Shown in pieces: positions 39,253 through 49,534 of a stretch of DNA of 64,000 nt. The stretch comes from Flavobacterium aquaticum (GTDB lineage Bacteria; Bacteroidota; Bacteroidia; Flavobacteriales; Flavobacteriaceae). The position numbers were made by a program, and so were the translations under genes. The stretch is from contig NZ_QLMI01000006.1 in the NCBI RefSeq assembly GCF_003259835.1, forward strand, positions 124,001-188,000, given 5' to 3'. Below the pieces are notes generated by a model. It made no database searches. It had not been told where the DNA came from and saw only the letters and a list, made by a program, of their open reading frames with translations. How positions within the stretch are numbered: position 1 is the first letter of the stretch; each line of letters begins with the position of its first letter.

Positions 39253-41022
39253 TTAGAATGTGTTTAATAATTGAATAATGCTTTTAACGTCGATTTTGCA
39301 AAGTTGTTGTAACTCAAAAACTGTTCCATGCTCTATGAATGAATCAGGAATTCCGAGATTTATGATAGATTTATTGAAATTATTTGTTGCAATAATTGCA
39401 CTAATTTGTTCTCCAAAGCCTCCTTTAATTACGCCATCTTCGATAGTAATAATGTGCTCGTGAGAATTTATAATTAACTTTAAAGAATCTAAATCTAATG
39501 GCTTTATAAAAGGAAAATGATAATGCGAAAATAAATTTGAAGTTTCAACTTCTTTTAAGGCTTTTGTGACGTTATTACCAATGGTTCCCGTAGATAAAAT
39601 CGCAACTTTACTTCCTTTTTGAAGCGTTACAATTTTACCGATTTCCATTTTCTCAAAAGGTTGCTCCCAATTCACATTTTCAACTCTTCCTCTTGGATAA
39701 CGAACTGCAATCGGATGGTTCAGTCCTTCAGAAGCCGTAAACATTATGTTTCTCAATTCCATTTCGTCTTTTGGAGCGGCAATAATTATATTGGGAATAC
39801 AATTCAAATACGCAATATCGAAAACGCCATGATGTGTTGCGCCATCTTCACCCACCAAACCTGCTCTATCTAAACAAAAAATAACAGGCAAATTCTGCAA
39901 AGCAACATCATGAATTACTTGATCGTACGCGCGTTGTAAAAAAGTGGAATAAATATTGCAAAAAACTATCATTCCTTGCGTTGCCATTCCAGCGGATAAA
40001 GTAACGGCGTGTTGCTCAGCTATTCCTACGTCAATTGCACGTTTTGGAAAAGCTTCCATCATATAGGTCATGGAACTTCCTGTTGGCATTGCTGGAGTAA
40101 TTCCAATGATTTTTTCATTTTGCTTTGCTAATTCTACTAATGTATGTCCGAAAACATCTTGAAATTTTGGAGGCAAATGCGATTCGTCATTCGGATGAAT
40201 TTTGCCAGTTTCAGCATCAAATTTTCCTGGCGCGTGATATTTGACTTGATCTTCTTCAGCTAATTGTAATCCTTTGCCTTTGGTAGTTATAACATGCAAG
40301 AATTTCGGACCTTTTACTGATTTTAATCTTTCTAATTCTAAAATCAATTTTGGTAAATCGTGACCATCTATTGGTCCTGAATAATCAAAATTCAAGGATT
40401 TTATAATGTTATTTTGTTTTGGATTTTTGCCTTCTTTAACGGCTGTCAAATAATCTTTCAAAGCACCAATGCTTGGGTCAATTCCAATGGCATTATCGTT
40501 TAAAATAACCAATAAATTCGCATCAGTAACTCCAGCATGATTCAAGCCTTCAAATGCCATTCCGCTTGCGATTGAAGCATCTCCAATCACTGCAATGTGT
40601 TGTTTTTCAAGTTCACCTTTTAATTGCGATGCCAATGCCATTCCTAAAGCAGCCGAAATTGAAGTTGAAGAATGCCCTACACCAAACGTATCATAAACAC
40701 TTTCACTACGTTTTGGAAAACCTGAAATTCCGTTTAATTCTCTGTTGGTATGGAAAATGTCGCGTCTTTCGGTTAAGATTTTGTGTCCGTACGCTTGATG
40801 ACCCACATCCCAAACCAGTAAATCTTCTGGTGTGTTGAAAACGTAATGAAGCGCAATCGTTAATTCGACAACGCCTAAACTCGCACCCAAATGCCCTTCT
40901 TTTTTTGAAACAATATCAATGATAAAGTCTCTCAATTCTTTGGCCAATTGAGGTAGTTGATTTTCAGGAAGTTTCCTTAAATCGATAGGCTTGTTAATTT
41001 TTGAAAGCAAATTTTCCATCAC
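39253..41022 (-). CDS. dxs: 1-deoxy-D-xylulose-5-phosphate synthase
   Basis: A 589-residue thiamine-diphosphate enzyme that joins pyruvate and glyceraldehyde 3-phosphate. The N terminus has SKKEGHLGASLG and WDVGHQAYGHK; the cofactor motif is GDASIASGMAFEGLNHAG to NDN; the second half has DRAGLVGEDGATHHGVFD. The length is slightly below typical Dxs (about 620). DXP is used for vitamin B6, thiamine and, where present, the MEP isoprenoid route. Mevalonate genes at 13.8-16.4 kb suggest that here it serves mainly cofactors. A minus-strand TACTTTTG lies only 5 bases before the start. Confidence 0.92.
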   Translation of the reverse strand: MMENLLSKINKPIDLRKLPENQLPQLAKELRDFIIDIVSKKEGHLGASLGVVELTIALHYVFNTPEDLLVWDVGHQAYGHKILTERRDIFHTNRELNGISGFPKRSESVYDTFGVGHSSTSISAALGMALASQLKGELEKQHIAVIGDASIASGMAFEGLNHAGVTDANLLVILNDNAIGIDPSIGALKDYLTAVKEGKNPKQNNIIKSLNFDYSGPIDGHDLPKLILELERLKSVKGPKFLHVITTKGKGLQLAEEDQVKYHAPGKFDAETGKIHPNDESHLPPKFQDVFGHTLVELAKQNEKIIGITPAMPTGSSMTYMMEAFPKRAIDVGIAEQHAVTLSAGMATQGMIVFCNIYSTFLQRAYDQVIHDVALQNLPVIFCLDRAGLVGEDGATHHGVFDIAYLNCIPNIIIAAPKDEMELRNIMFTASEGLNHPIAVRYPRGRVENVNWEQPFEKMEIGKIVTLQKGSKVAILSTGTIGNNVTKALKEVETSNLFSHYHFPFIKPLDLDSLKLIINSHEHIITIEDGVIKGGFGEQISAIIATNNFNKSIINLGIPDSFIEHGTVFELQQLCKIDVKSIIQLLNTF

Positions 41023-41026
41023 AGCA

Positions 41027-41056
41027 CAAAAGTAAGAATTGGTTGTTGTATTTTTG
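41027..41056. promoter_or_regulatory. divergent dxs and tadA -7 elements
   Basis: TACTTTTG on the minus strand (41027-41034) faces dxs, and TATTTTTG on the plus strand (41049-41056) faces tadA. Each lies about 5 bases from its start codon, so both messages may be leaderless or nearly so. Confidence 0.4.
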
Positions 41057-41061
41057 TACTT

Positions 41062-41502
41062 ATGGAGAATATTTTTACCGACGCCTTTTTTATGAAGAAA
41101 GCCTTACAAGAAGCCGAAATTGCTTTTGAAAAAGGTGAAATTCCAGTGGGAGCTGTTATTGTGATAGATAATCGTATCATTGCTCGAACGCATAATTTAA
41201 CCGAATTACTTCACGACGTTACCGCTCATGCCGAAATGCAAGCCATAACCAGTGCTGCAAACTTCATAGGTGGAAAATATTTAAAAGATTGCACATTGTA
41301 CGTGACTTTAGAACCTTGCCAAATGTGTGCTGGCGCTTTGTATTGGTCGCAAATTTCTAAAATTGTTTTTGGTGCTTCCGATGAAAATCGTGGTTTTCAA
41401 AAAATGGGAACGCAATTACACCCGAAAACCCAAGTAATTTCAGGAGTTTTGGAAAAAGAATGTGCTGATTTGATGAAAGCATTTTTTAAAAATAAGCGAT
41501 AA
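41062..41502 (+). CDS. tadA: tRNA-adenosine deaminase (TadA)
   Basis: A 146-residue zinc deaminase that makes inosine at the wobble position of tRNA-Arg. The zinc and catalytic motifs are HAE (His56, Glu58) and PCQMC (Cys86, Cys89), with GEIPVGAVIV before them. The length is near the usual 150-165. It is divergent from dxs with only 39 bases between the starts. A role on free nucleobases is less likely given ARTHNLTE and GALYWSQISKIVFGA, which are TadA-like. Confidence 0.9.
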   Translation: MENIFTDAFFMKKALQEAEIAFEKGEIPVGAVIVIDNRIIARTHNLTELLHDVTAHAEMQAITSAANFIGGKYLKDCTLYVTLEPCQMCAGALYWSQISKIVFGASDENRGFQKMGTQLHPKTQVISGVLEKECADLMKAFFKNKR

Positions 41503-41617
41503 ATTTTTGTAAGGATTTTATTCAAAAAATATTTTTATATTTACATAAGAATTTGCACGGTTTTTGTTATTGCTAATTTGAGAACAAAAACAAACTAACT
41601 CTCTAATCTCCTTCCAA

Positions 41618-44600
41618 ATGAAAACAACTCGTTTTTTACAATTGATATTTGTATTGATTGTAGCTTTGTCGTGCTCTAAAAGCGCTAAAGATTTCAATTC
41701 TGATTTCTCTCAGTTCAAAGCGTATATTCTCAACTTTAGTTCGGGATTGGTCTCGGCAAACAGCGACATTAGAGTAGTTTTAGCATTTGATAAAAAAGAA
41801 TGGACAACCAACGAAGAGTTAGATGAAAATTTGTTTACCATTAGCCCAAGTGTTGATGGAAAAGTAGTGGCGCTTTCGAATAATACCATCGCTTTTATTC
41901 CAGAAAAAAAATTAGACCAAAACAAGGAATATCAAGTTACACTGCATTTGTCGGAATTAACAAATGTTCCTAGCAAATTAAAAGATTTCAATTTCACAAT
42001 TAAAACCATAAAGCAAGATTTTATGGTAACGACAAATGATTTGCAATCGTATAGTAAAGATTACCAATATTTAAACGGAGTAATTACGTCGAGCGATGAT
42101 TTGGATTTTGAAACCGCTAAAAAACTTATTTCTGTTAATCAAGAAGATAAATCGGTTAAGGTTAAGTTTGTCAAAGAATTAAGCAATAAAAAGGAATACA
42201 AATTTGTAATCGATAGCATAAAAAGACAAGTCGAAGACAGTAAAATTAAAATTTCTTGGGATGGAACTCCATTTGATATCGACCAAAAAGGCGAAATGCT
42301 TTATGATATTCCCGGAAAAAGTAATTTCAAAATTGTTTCAGCTGAAGTTGAGAAAGACAACAATCAAGTTTTATTGTTAAATTTTTCAGATCCATTAAAC
42401 AGAGATCAAGATTTTTCTGGTTTAGTGCAAGTTGAATCGGCTCTTAATTTACGTTTTGCAACAGCAGGAAATTTACTAAAAGTGTTTTTCAACGAACCTT
42501 TAAAAGGCGAACTTTTAGTAGAAGTTTTTCAAGGAATTGAAAGCGAAGACGGCTATAAAATGAAACAAAACTTCTCCGAAAAAGTTACTTTCGAACAAGT
42601 AAAACCTGGAGTTCGTTTCATAAAAAGCGGAACTATTTTGCCAAGTTCAAACAACTTAAAAATCAATTTTGAATCGGTAAATCTTAGTGCGGTTGACGTT
42701 AAAGTGTACCAAATTTACAAAAACAATATTCTTCAATTCCTTCAAGATAACGAATTAAACGGAAGTCAAAATCTAAGAAAAGTTGCGCAGCCAATCGTTA
42801 AAAAAACTATCGCATTAAATAAAAATAAATTGCAAAATTCTAGCAAATGGAATGCGTATGCTATTGATTTATCTAAGATAATCACGCCAAATCCTGGTGC
42901 TATTTATCGTGTTGAAATATCTTATAAACGTAAATATTCGCTTTACAAATGTACTTCGGCTTACGTTGATGAAGGAAATGAAGAAGAGGAAGAACAAGAC
43001 GATGAAGTAAGAAGCAGTCAAGATTATTACGACGATTACTATTACGAAGGTTATGATTGGTACGAAAGAGAAGATCCTTGTACCGATTCGTACTATTATA
43101 ATAACACTATTTTCACGAATGTTATTGCTTCTGATTTAGGAGTTATTGCAAAACGTGGCGGAAACGGTTCGTATGTTTTTGCGGTAAACAATATTGTTTC
43201 GACACAGCCGGTTGCATCAGCTAAAATTGAATTGTATAATTTTCAACAACAACTTTTAGGAACTATCACAACCGATAGTGAAGGAATAGCTAAAACCGAG
43301 TTGAAAAAATATGCTTTTTTTGCGATTGTTTCTAAAGATAAAAACACCACTTATGTGAAGTTAGATGAAGGGCAATCTTTATCGGTAAGTAATTTTGATG
43401 TCGGTGGCGAAGAATTACAAAAAGGCTTAAAAGGTTTTATTTATGGTGAAAGAGGTGTTTGGCGTCCCGGAGATACTTTGCATTTGGCTTTCATGTTGAA
43501 TGATGTGGAAAGCAAATTAGAAAAATCGCACCCAATTACTTTTAAGTTAAGCGATCCGCAAGGAAAAATGCGTTACCAAATGGTTCAAAAGTACAATGGC
43601 TGGAATCATTACAAATTCAAATTAGCCACAAAAGATAGTGACCCAACAGGAAATTGGGAAGTTAAAATTTCTGTAGGTGGCGTACATTTTTACAAAAGCA
43701 TCAAGATTGAAACCATCAAGCCAAACCGTTTAAAAATCAAAAATACTTTCGCTGACAAACAACTTTCTGGCAATAGACTAAACGGTGGCGAAGTCGAAGT
43801 AGCTTGGTTGCATGGAGCAGTTGCGAAAAATCTGAAAGTAGAAATGCAAGCCAAATTTCTAGAGCAACAAACCGTTTTCAAAAAGTATGAAAAATATGAT
43901 TTTGATGACGAAGTACGCAAATTCTATACCGAAGAAGTAAATGTTTTTTCAGGAAAAGTAAATGATTTTGGAAAAGCTAAAGTAGCAATTCAACCAAAAA
44001 TTACCAGTCAAGCACCAGGAAAACTTAAAATGGTTTTCCAAACAAAAGCCTTTGAAAATGGTGGTGATTTTAGTACTGATGTGGCTACAGCAACGTATTC
44101 TCCATTTAAAACGTATGTTGGAATTAAAGCACCTGAACCTAACAAATACGGCTTATTAGAAACTGATAAAGTAAACAGATACGACATTGTAACTTTAGAT
44201 GAATTGGGCAAACCAAAATCAGTTAAAAATTTAGAAGTTCGTGTCTATAAAGTTGAATGGCGTTGGTGGTGGAATTCTGACGGAGATGATTTATCACAAT
44301 ATAATTCTTCGGAAGTAACAACCGCATATAGAAATTATGTGGTTTCAACTGATGCGTCAGGAAAAGCAAGTGTTCAATTTAAAATTCCTGAAGCCGACTG
44401 GGGAAGATATTTAATTCGAGTAGAAGACACGAATGATGGTCACGCAACGAGTTTAACTTCGTATATCGATTGGCCATATTGGTCAGGAAAATCGCGTCAA
44501 GGAAGTAGCGAAACGGCAAATATGTTGGTATTTACAACCAACAAAGAAAAATACAATGTTGGAGAAAACGCAATCGTTTCTTTCCCGTCAAGTGAAGGCG

Positions 44601-47113
44601 GAAGAGCTTTAATTTCAATTGAAAACGGTTCGAAAGTCATCAAAACACTTTGGGCAACCACTAAAAAAGGCGAAACGCAAGTGGAAGTTCCTATCACAGG
44701 TGATATGGCACCAAATGTGTATTTCCATATTTCGTTGTTAAAACCACACGCTTCTACGATAAACGATACGCCAATTAGGATGTACGGAATTTTGCCAGTA
44801 GAAGTTATCAATAAAAATACCGTTTTAGAGCCAGAAGTAACAATTCCTTCGGTATTAAAACCGGAGCAAAAAACAAATTTGAAAGTAAGTGAAAAATCAG
44901 GTAAAGAAATGACATACACCATTGCAATTGTAGATGATGGTTTGTTGGATTTAACCCGATTTAAAACACCAAATGCGTGGGAAAAATTCTATTCAAGACA
45001 AGCGCTAGGTGTAAAAACCTGGGATGTTTACGATGATGTAATTGGTGCTTATGGTGGAAAAATCAATCAAATTTTCAGCATTGGTGGTGACCAAGATTTA
45101 GCAGGTGGAAACGCCAAAAAAGCCAACCGATTCAAACCAGTTGTCATTTATTTAGGACCTTTCAAATTAGAAAAAGGGCAAACCAAATCGCATACGATTA
45201 CTTTACCAAATTACGTTGGTTCTGTACGAACAATGGTTATAGCTGGAGATGCTAAAACAAGTGCTTACGGAAGTGTAGAAAAAACTTCTTTTGTGAGAAA
45301 ACCGGTTATGGTTCTAGCTTCGGTACCAAGAAAAATTTCTCCAAACGAAAGAATTATGTTGCCTGTGACTGTTTTCGCAATGGAAAGCCAAGTGAAAAAC
45401 GTTAATGTGCAACTAAAAACAAATAACGGAGTACGAATCATTGGAAATGCAACTCAAAATGTAAGCTTCAGTTCGCCAGATGAAAAAGTGGTGTACTTTA
45501 ATTTAGAAGTTGGAAGCGCAACAGGTATCGGAAAAATAGAAGTCATTGCCACATCAGGAAAAGAAAAATCGACCTATGCTGTGGAAGTTGATATTACGAA
45601 TCCAAATCCAGTTACCAATGATTACGTAGACATGGTAATTCCGGCAAACGGCTCCAAAACAATTAATTGGAAAACGTTTGGAGTTGCAGGAAGTAACAAA
45701 GCAAGATTAGAAGTTTCGTCTTTTCCAACCATTAATTTCAATGGACGATTGAGTTATTTGATTCAGTATCCTCATGGTTGCGTTGAGCAAACAACATCGG
45801 CTGTATTTCCACAATTATATTTGGCTGATATTATGGATGTTGATGCGAACAAAAAAGCAGAAATTCAACGAAATATCAATGCTGGAATTCAAAAATTGGG
45901 CAATTTCCAACTATCAAATGGTGGATTGAGTTATTGGCAAGGCAATAATTATGTGGATGATTGGGCAACTTCTTATGCGGGACATTTCTTAATTGAAGCT
46001 GAGAAAAAAGGTTATGTTTTGCCTATCGGATTTAAAAATAAATGGATTTCGTACCAACAATCCGAAGCAAAAAAATGGCGATTCAACGCGCAATATCGTA
46101 ACGACTTTGCTCAAGCGTATCGTTTATATACCTTAGCATTAGCAGGTTCAGCCGATATGGGTTCAATGAACAGATTAAGAGAAACTACTGGAATTTCAAA
46201 CGAATCGAAATTACGATTAGCAGCCGCTTATGCTTTAGCAGGTCAAAAGAAAGCCGCATTGTCGTTGATAGGAACAACAACTGTTCAAGATGATAAACGA
46301 TATGTAGATTATTACTATGGTTCAGAAGAACGAAATAGAGCGATGGTTTTAGAAACGTACATTTTGATAGATAACAAAACGAAAGCGTATGAAATGGCAA
46401 ACAAATTAGCCAAAGATTTATCGTCTAATCGTTATATGAGTACGCAAACTACTGCTTTTGGATTGTATGCGATGTCAAAATTCGCACTTAAAAATGGAGG
46501 AAAAGGTGTGAATATGACATATTCTATAGCTGGAAAATCAGAAACAGTGAGTTCTAAAAAAGCATTTGTCGATAGAAATTTAGTTGCGAAATACGGTTCT
46601 AATTCGGTAACGATTCAAAATAAAAACAGTGGAACGCTTTATGTTCGTGTATTGAATAGTGGAATTTTACCTGTTGGACAAGAAAAAGAAATTCAGAAAA
46701 ACTTCTCGACATCTGTAGTTTATAAAGATAGAAAAGGAACTGTTTTAAATTTAAGTTCGGTTAAACAAGGAACAGAAATCGTAGCGCAAGTAACTATTAG
46801 AAATCAATCGGACGAAACATTAGAGAATGTAGCACTTTCACAAATTGTTCCTTCTGGATTTGAAATCATGAACTCACGTTATACCGATTTTGGAAGTTAT
46901 GCCGAAATCAAAGCCGATTACATTGATATTCGCGATGATAGAACGCAATTCTATTTTGGAATCAGAGCTGGTGAAACCAAAACGTTTACCATGTTGTTAA
47001 ATGCAACTTATTTAGGAAAATATTACTTCCCTGGAGTACAATGTGAAGCGATGTACGACAATAATTATTTGGCAAGAACCAAAGGACAATGGGTGCAAAT
47101 AGTGAAAGAGTAA
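41618..47113 (+). CDS. alpha-2-macroglobulin family lipoprotein
   Basis: A 1831-residue protein with a lipoprotein signal (lipobox at Cys19, VALSC). It has the bacterial A2M layout: N-terminal MG domains, a bait-like region (YGERGVWRPGDTLHLAFML at the MG2 start), the A2M family domain (LGPFKLEKGQ to RKPVMVLASVPR) and the thioester motif GCVEQ (Cys1388, Gln1391) in the TED domain. Such proteins trap proteases in the periplasm and protect the cell wall. It overlaps pbpC by 25 bases, a known pairing. An insert at about 451-496 is very rich in Asp, Glu and Tyr. Confidence 0.93.
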   Translation: MKTTRFLQLIFVLIVALSCSKSAKDFNSDFSQFKAYILNFSSGLVSANSDIRVVLAFDKKEWTTNEELDENLFTISPSVDGKVVALSNNTIAFIPEKKLDQNKEYQVTLHLSELTNVPSKLKDFNFTIKTIKQDFMVTTNDLQSYSKDYQYLNGVITSSDDLDFETAKKLISVNQEDKSVKVKFVKELSNKKEYKFVIDSIKRQVEDSKIKISWDGTPFDIDQKGEMLYDIPGKSNFKIVSAEVEKDNNQVLLLNFSDPLNRDQDFSGLVQVESALNLRFATAGNLLKVFFNEPLKGELLVEVFQGIESEDGYKMKQNFSEKVTFEQVKPGVRFIKSGTILPSSNNLKINFESVNLSAVDVKVYQIYKNNILQFLQDNELNGSQNLRKVAQPIVKKTIALNKNKLQNSSKWNAYAIDLSKIITPNPGAIYRVEISYKRKYSLYKCTSAYVDEGNEEEEEQDDEVRSSQDYYDDYYYEGYDWYEREDPCTDSYYYNNTIFTNVIASDLGVIAKRGGNGSYVFAVNNIVSTQPVASAKIELYNFQQQLLGTITTDSEGIAKTELKKYAFFAIVSKDKNTTYVKLDEGQSLSVSNFDVGGEELQKGLKGFIYGERGVWRPGDTLHLAFMLNDVESKLEKSHPITFKLSDPQGKMRYQMVQKYNGWNHYKFKLATKDSDPTGNWEVKISVGGVHFYKSIKIETIKPNRLKIKNTFADKQLSGNRLNGGEVEVAWLHGAVAKNLKVEMQAKFLEQQTVFKKYEKYDFDDEVRKFYTEEVNVFSGKVNDFGKAKVAIQPKITSQAPGKLKMVFQTKAFENGGDFSTDVATATYSPFKTYVGIKAPEPNKYGLLETDKVNRYDIVTLDELGKPKSVKNLEVRVYKVEWRWWWNSDGDDLSQYNSSEVTTAYRNYVVSTDASGKASVQFKIPEADWGRYLIRVEDTNDGHATSLTSYIDWPYWSGKSRQGSSETANMLVFTTNKEKYNVGENAIVSFPSSEGGRALISIENGSKVIKTLWATTKKGETQVEVPITGDMAPNVYFHISLLKPHASTINDTPIRMYGILPVEVINKNTVLEPEVTIPSVLKPEQKTNLKVSEKSGKEMTYTIAIVDDGLLDLTRFKTPNAWEKFYSRQALGVKTWDVYDDVIGAYGGKINQIFSIGGDQDLAGGNAKKANRFKPVVIYLGPFKLEKGQTKSHTITLPNYVGSVRTMVIAGDAKTSAYGSVEKTSFVRKPVMVLASVPRKISPNERIMLPVTVFAMESQVKNVNVQLKTNNGVRIIGNATQNVSFSSPDEKVVYFNLEVGSATGIGKIEVIATSGKEKSTYAVEVDITNPNPVTNDYVDMVIPANGSKTINWKTFGVAGSNKARLEVSSFPTINFNGRLSYLIQYPHGCVEQTTSAVFPQLYLADIMDVDANKKAEIQRNINAGIQKLGNFQLSNGGLSYWQGNNYVDDWATSYAGHFLIEAEKKGYVLPIGFKNKWISYQQSEAKKWRFNAQYRNDFAQAYRLYTLALAGSADMGSMNRLRETTGISNESKLRLAAAYALAGQKKAALSLIGTTTVQDDKRYVDYYYGSEERNRAMVLETYILIDNKTKAYEMANKLAKDLSSNRYMSTQTTAFGLYAMSKFALKNGGKGVNMTYSIAGKSETVSSKKAFVDRNLVAKYGSNSVTIQNKNSGTLYVRVLNSGILPVGQEKEIQKNFSTSVVYKDRKGTVLNLSSVKQGTEIVAQVTIRNQSDETLENVALSQIVPSGFEIMNSRYTDFGSYAEIKADYIDIRDDRTQFYFGIRAGETKTFTMLLNATYLGKYYFPGVQCEAMYDNNYLARTKGQWVQIVKE

Positions 47114-49473
47114 GTTGGTTTACTCGATTAAAAACTAAAATCAGAAATAATAAAATTAAAACTGCCATAAGCGTATTGCTTGTGGTGGTTTACTATTTCT
47201 CACTCCCAAGACAACTTTTTGAAAACAACTATTCCACTGTAATTGAAAGTCAAGATGGGCAACTTTTAGGAGCTAAAATTGCTTCCGATGGACAATGGCG
47301 TTTTCCAGAAAGTGATAGTGTGCCACATAAATTTCAGAAATGTATTGTTGCTTTTGAAGACCAACATTTTTATAAACATTTTGGTTTTAACCCAATTTCG
47401 ATGTATCATGCTTTTAAGCAAAATCGAAAAGCAAATCGTGTAGTTCGAGGAGGAAGTACTTTAACCCAACAAGTGATTCGTTTGCACCGAAATGGAAAAA
47501 AACGTTCCTATTTTGAAAAAGGAATCGAAATGATTCTCGCAACTCGATTAGAATTTCGTCATTCGAAAGATAAAATTTTAGAACTGTATTGTGCGCATGC
47601 GCCTTTTGGAAGTAATGTAGTAGGGTTAGAAATGGCATCTTGGAAATATTTCGGGTTACAACCGCATCAATTATCATGGGCTGAAGCAGCTACTTTAGCG
47701 GTTTTACCTAATGCGCCAAGTTTAATTTATCCAGGAAAAAATCAGGAGCGATTATTAGCAAAACGTAATCGATTACTAAAGAAATTATATAACGATAAAG
47801 TCATAGACAAAGCAACTTACGAATTATCATTACAAGAAAGTTTGCCTCAAAAGCCGTTTGATGTACCGCAAATTGCGCCTCATTTGGTTCAAAAAGTAGC
47901 AAAAGAACATCCGGCAGAAAAAATAAAAACCACCATTCAATTAGATTTGCAAGAACGCACGAACGAAATTGTAAAACAATATTATAACTATTACAAGCAA
48001 AATCAAGTGTATAATATTTCTGTTTTGGTGGTTGATGTAAAAACGCGTAACGTAATTACATATGTTGGAAACAGTCCAACCGACAAAGAACATCAAAAAG
48101 ATGTCGATGTCATTGAAGCGCCACGAAGTACAGGCAGTATTTTGAAACCGTATTTGTACGCCGCCATGCTGAATGATGGTTATATTTTGCCACAAACTTT
48201 GGTTCCTGATGTTCCAACCCAAATTTCAGGGTATTCGCCTCAGAATTTTAATTTAACTTATGATGGCGCTGTTCCTGCGAGTAGAGCTTTGGCGCGTTCA
48301 TTGAATATTCCGTCGGTTTTGATGTTGCAAGATTATTCTGTGAATCAGTTTTATGAAAAATTGCAACAATTGAAGTTGCGAAATGTGAATCGTCAGCCTT
48401 CAAATTACGGCTTATCCTTGATTTTAGGAGGAGCGGAATCGAATTTATGGGATTTGTGTAAAGCCTATGCTTATATGTCTTCCACGCTAACGTATTTCAA
48501 TCAAAACGATGCTAAATATCGAAAAAATGAAATGCAAAATTTGAATTACGATGCTAATTTTCAACCTGATTTTGGCAGTAGTTCACGTCAGAAAAACATT
48601 TTTGGTGCTGGCGCTATTTGGCAAACATTCAATGCGATGAAAGAAGTCAACCGACCTGAAGGTGATGAAGCTTGGAAATTCTACGATTCTTCATTAGAAA
48701 TCGCATGGAAAACAGGGACAAGTTTTGGAAGCAGAGATGCTTGGGCAATTGGTGTAACTAAAGATTACGTAGTAGGAATTTGGGTTGGAAATGCTACAGG
48801 TGAAGGAAGACCATTATTAACTGGAGTTGATAGTGCAGCTCCGATTTTATTTGATGTTTTCAGGTTGTTACCAAAATCGAAATGGTTTGAAATGCCGTAT
48901 AACGATTTAGATCCTGTTGAAGTTTGTGAGCTTTCGGGTTATTTAGCACAAGACCATTGCCCGAAAATAAAACAATGGATTCCAAAAACAGCTAAAAAAA
49001 CGGATAATTGTCCGTATCATAAAATTATTCATTTAGATAAAAACCAGCAATTTAGAGTAAATAGTAATTGCGAAAGTGTTGATGAAATGGTGGTTAAATC
49101 TTGGTTTGTTTTGCCTCCGGTTATGGAATGGTATTATAAAAGTAAAAATGTAAATTATCAAAATTTACCGCCTTTTAGAAGCGATTGCGTTGATGCTTTA
49201 CAAGACAAACGTATGGATTTTATCTATCCAAAAGCTAACACTAAAATTATATTAACTAAAGATTTTGAAAGCAAACTACAACCTGCCATTATCAAAGTAG
49301 CACATTCTAATTCAGATGCTGAGTTATTTTGGTATTTAGATGATAAATATGTAGGAAACACAAAAACCTTCCATGAGAAACCTATTTTTGCTACAACAGG
49401 ATTTCATGTTATTACCGTAGTAGATGAATTTGGTAACGAAATCAGGAGAAAAGTACAATTTGAAAGTGAATAA
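47089..49473 (+). CDS. pbpC: penicillin-binding protein 1C
   Basis: A 794-residue bifunctional cell-wall enzyme with one N-terminal membrane anchor (about 22-40). The glycosyltransferase domain has AFEDQHFYKHFG and GGSTLTQQVIRL. The transpeptidase domain has the SxxK serine in STGSILKPY, SLN in ARSLNIPSV and KTG in WKTGTSFGSRD. A PBP1C-type C-terminal beta domain (from about 690) ends the protein. It overlaps the A2M gene by 25 bases, so they are cotranscribed. The A2M partner is thought to guard the wall when proteases breach the outer membrane. Confidence 0.94.
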   Translation: MGANSERVSWFTRLKTKIRNNKIKTAISVLLVVVYYFSLPRQLFENNYSTVIESQDGQLLGAKIASDGQWRFPESDSVPHKFQKCIVAFEDQHFYKHFGFNPISMYHAFKQNRKANRVVRGGSTLTQQVIRLHRNGKKRSYFEKGIEMILATRLEFRHSKDKILELYCAHAPFGSNVVGLEMASWKYFGLQPHQLSWAEAATLAVLPNAPSLIYPGKNQERLLAKRNRLLKKLYNDKVIDKATYELSLQESLPQKPFDVPQIAPHLVQKVAKEHPAEKIKTTIQLDLQERTNEIVKQYYNYYKQNQVYNISVLVVDVKTRNVITYVGNSPTDKEHQKDVDVIEAPRSTGSILKPYLYAAMLNDGYILPQTLVPDVPTQISGYSPQNFNLTYDGAVPASRALARSLNIPSVLMLQDYSVNQFYEKLQQLKLRNVNRQPSNYGLSLILGGAESNLWDLCKAYAYMSSTLTYFNQNDAKYRKNEMQNLNYDANFQPDFGSSSRQKNIFGAGAIWQTFNAMKEVNRPEGDEAWKFYDSSLEIAWKTGTSFGSRDAWAIGVTKDYVVGIWVGNATGEGRPLLTGVDSAAPILFDVFRLLPKSKWFEMPYNDLDPVEVCELSGYLAQDHCPKIKQWIPKTAKKTDNCPYHKIIHLDKNQQFRVNSNCESVDEMVVKSWFVLPPVMEWYYKSKNVNYQNLPPFRSDCVDALQDKRMDFIYPKANTKIILTKDFESKLQPAIIKVAHSNSDAELFWYLDDKYVGNTKTFHEKPIFATTGFHVITVVDEFGNEIRRKVQFESE

Positions 49474-49480
49474 AAACAAA

Positions 49481-49516
49481 AAAACCGCCAATCTTTCGAA
49501 AGGCGGTTTTTATTTT
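49481..49516. terminator. bidirectional terminator between pbpC and rng
   Basis: AAAACCGCC (49481-49489) pairs with GGCGGTTTT (49502-49510), with A and T runs on both sides. It serves the convergent pbpC and rng genes. Confidence 0.85.
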
Positions 49517-49534
49517 TACAGGATACATCCCATA

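Noticed and set aside
44497..44922. A 141-residue minus-strand ORF
   Set aside because: It is antisense to the A2M gene, whose domains and thioester are clear.
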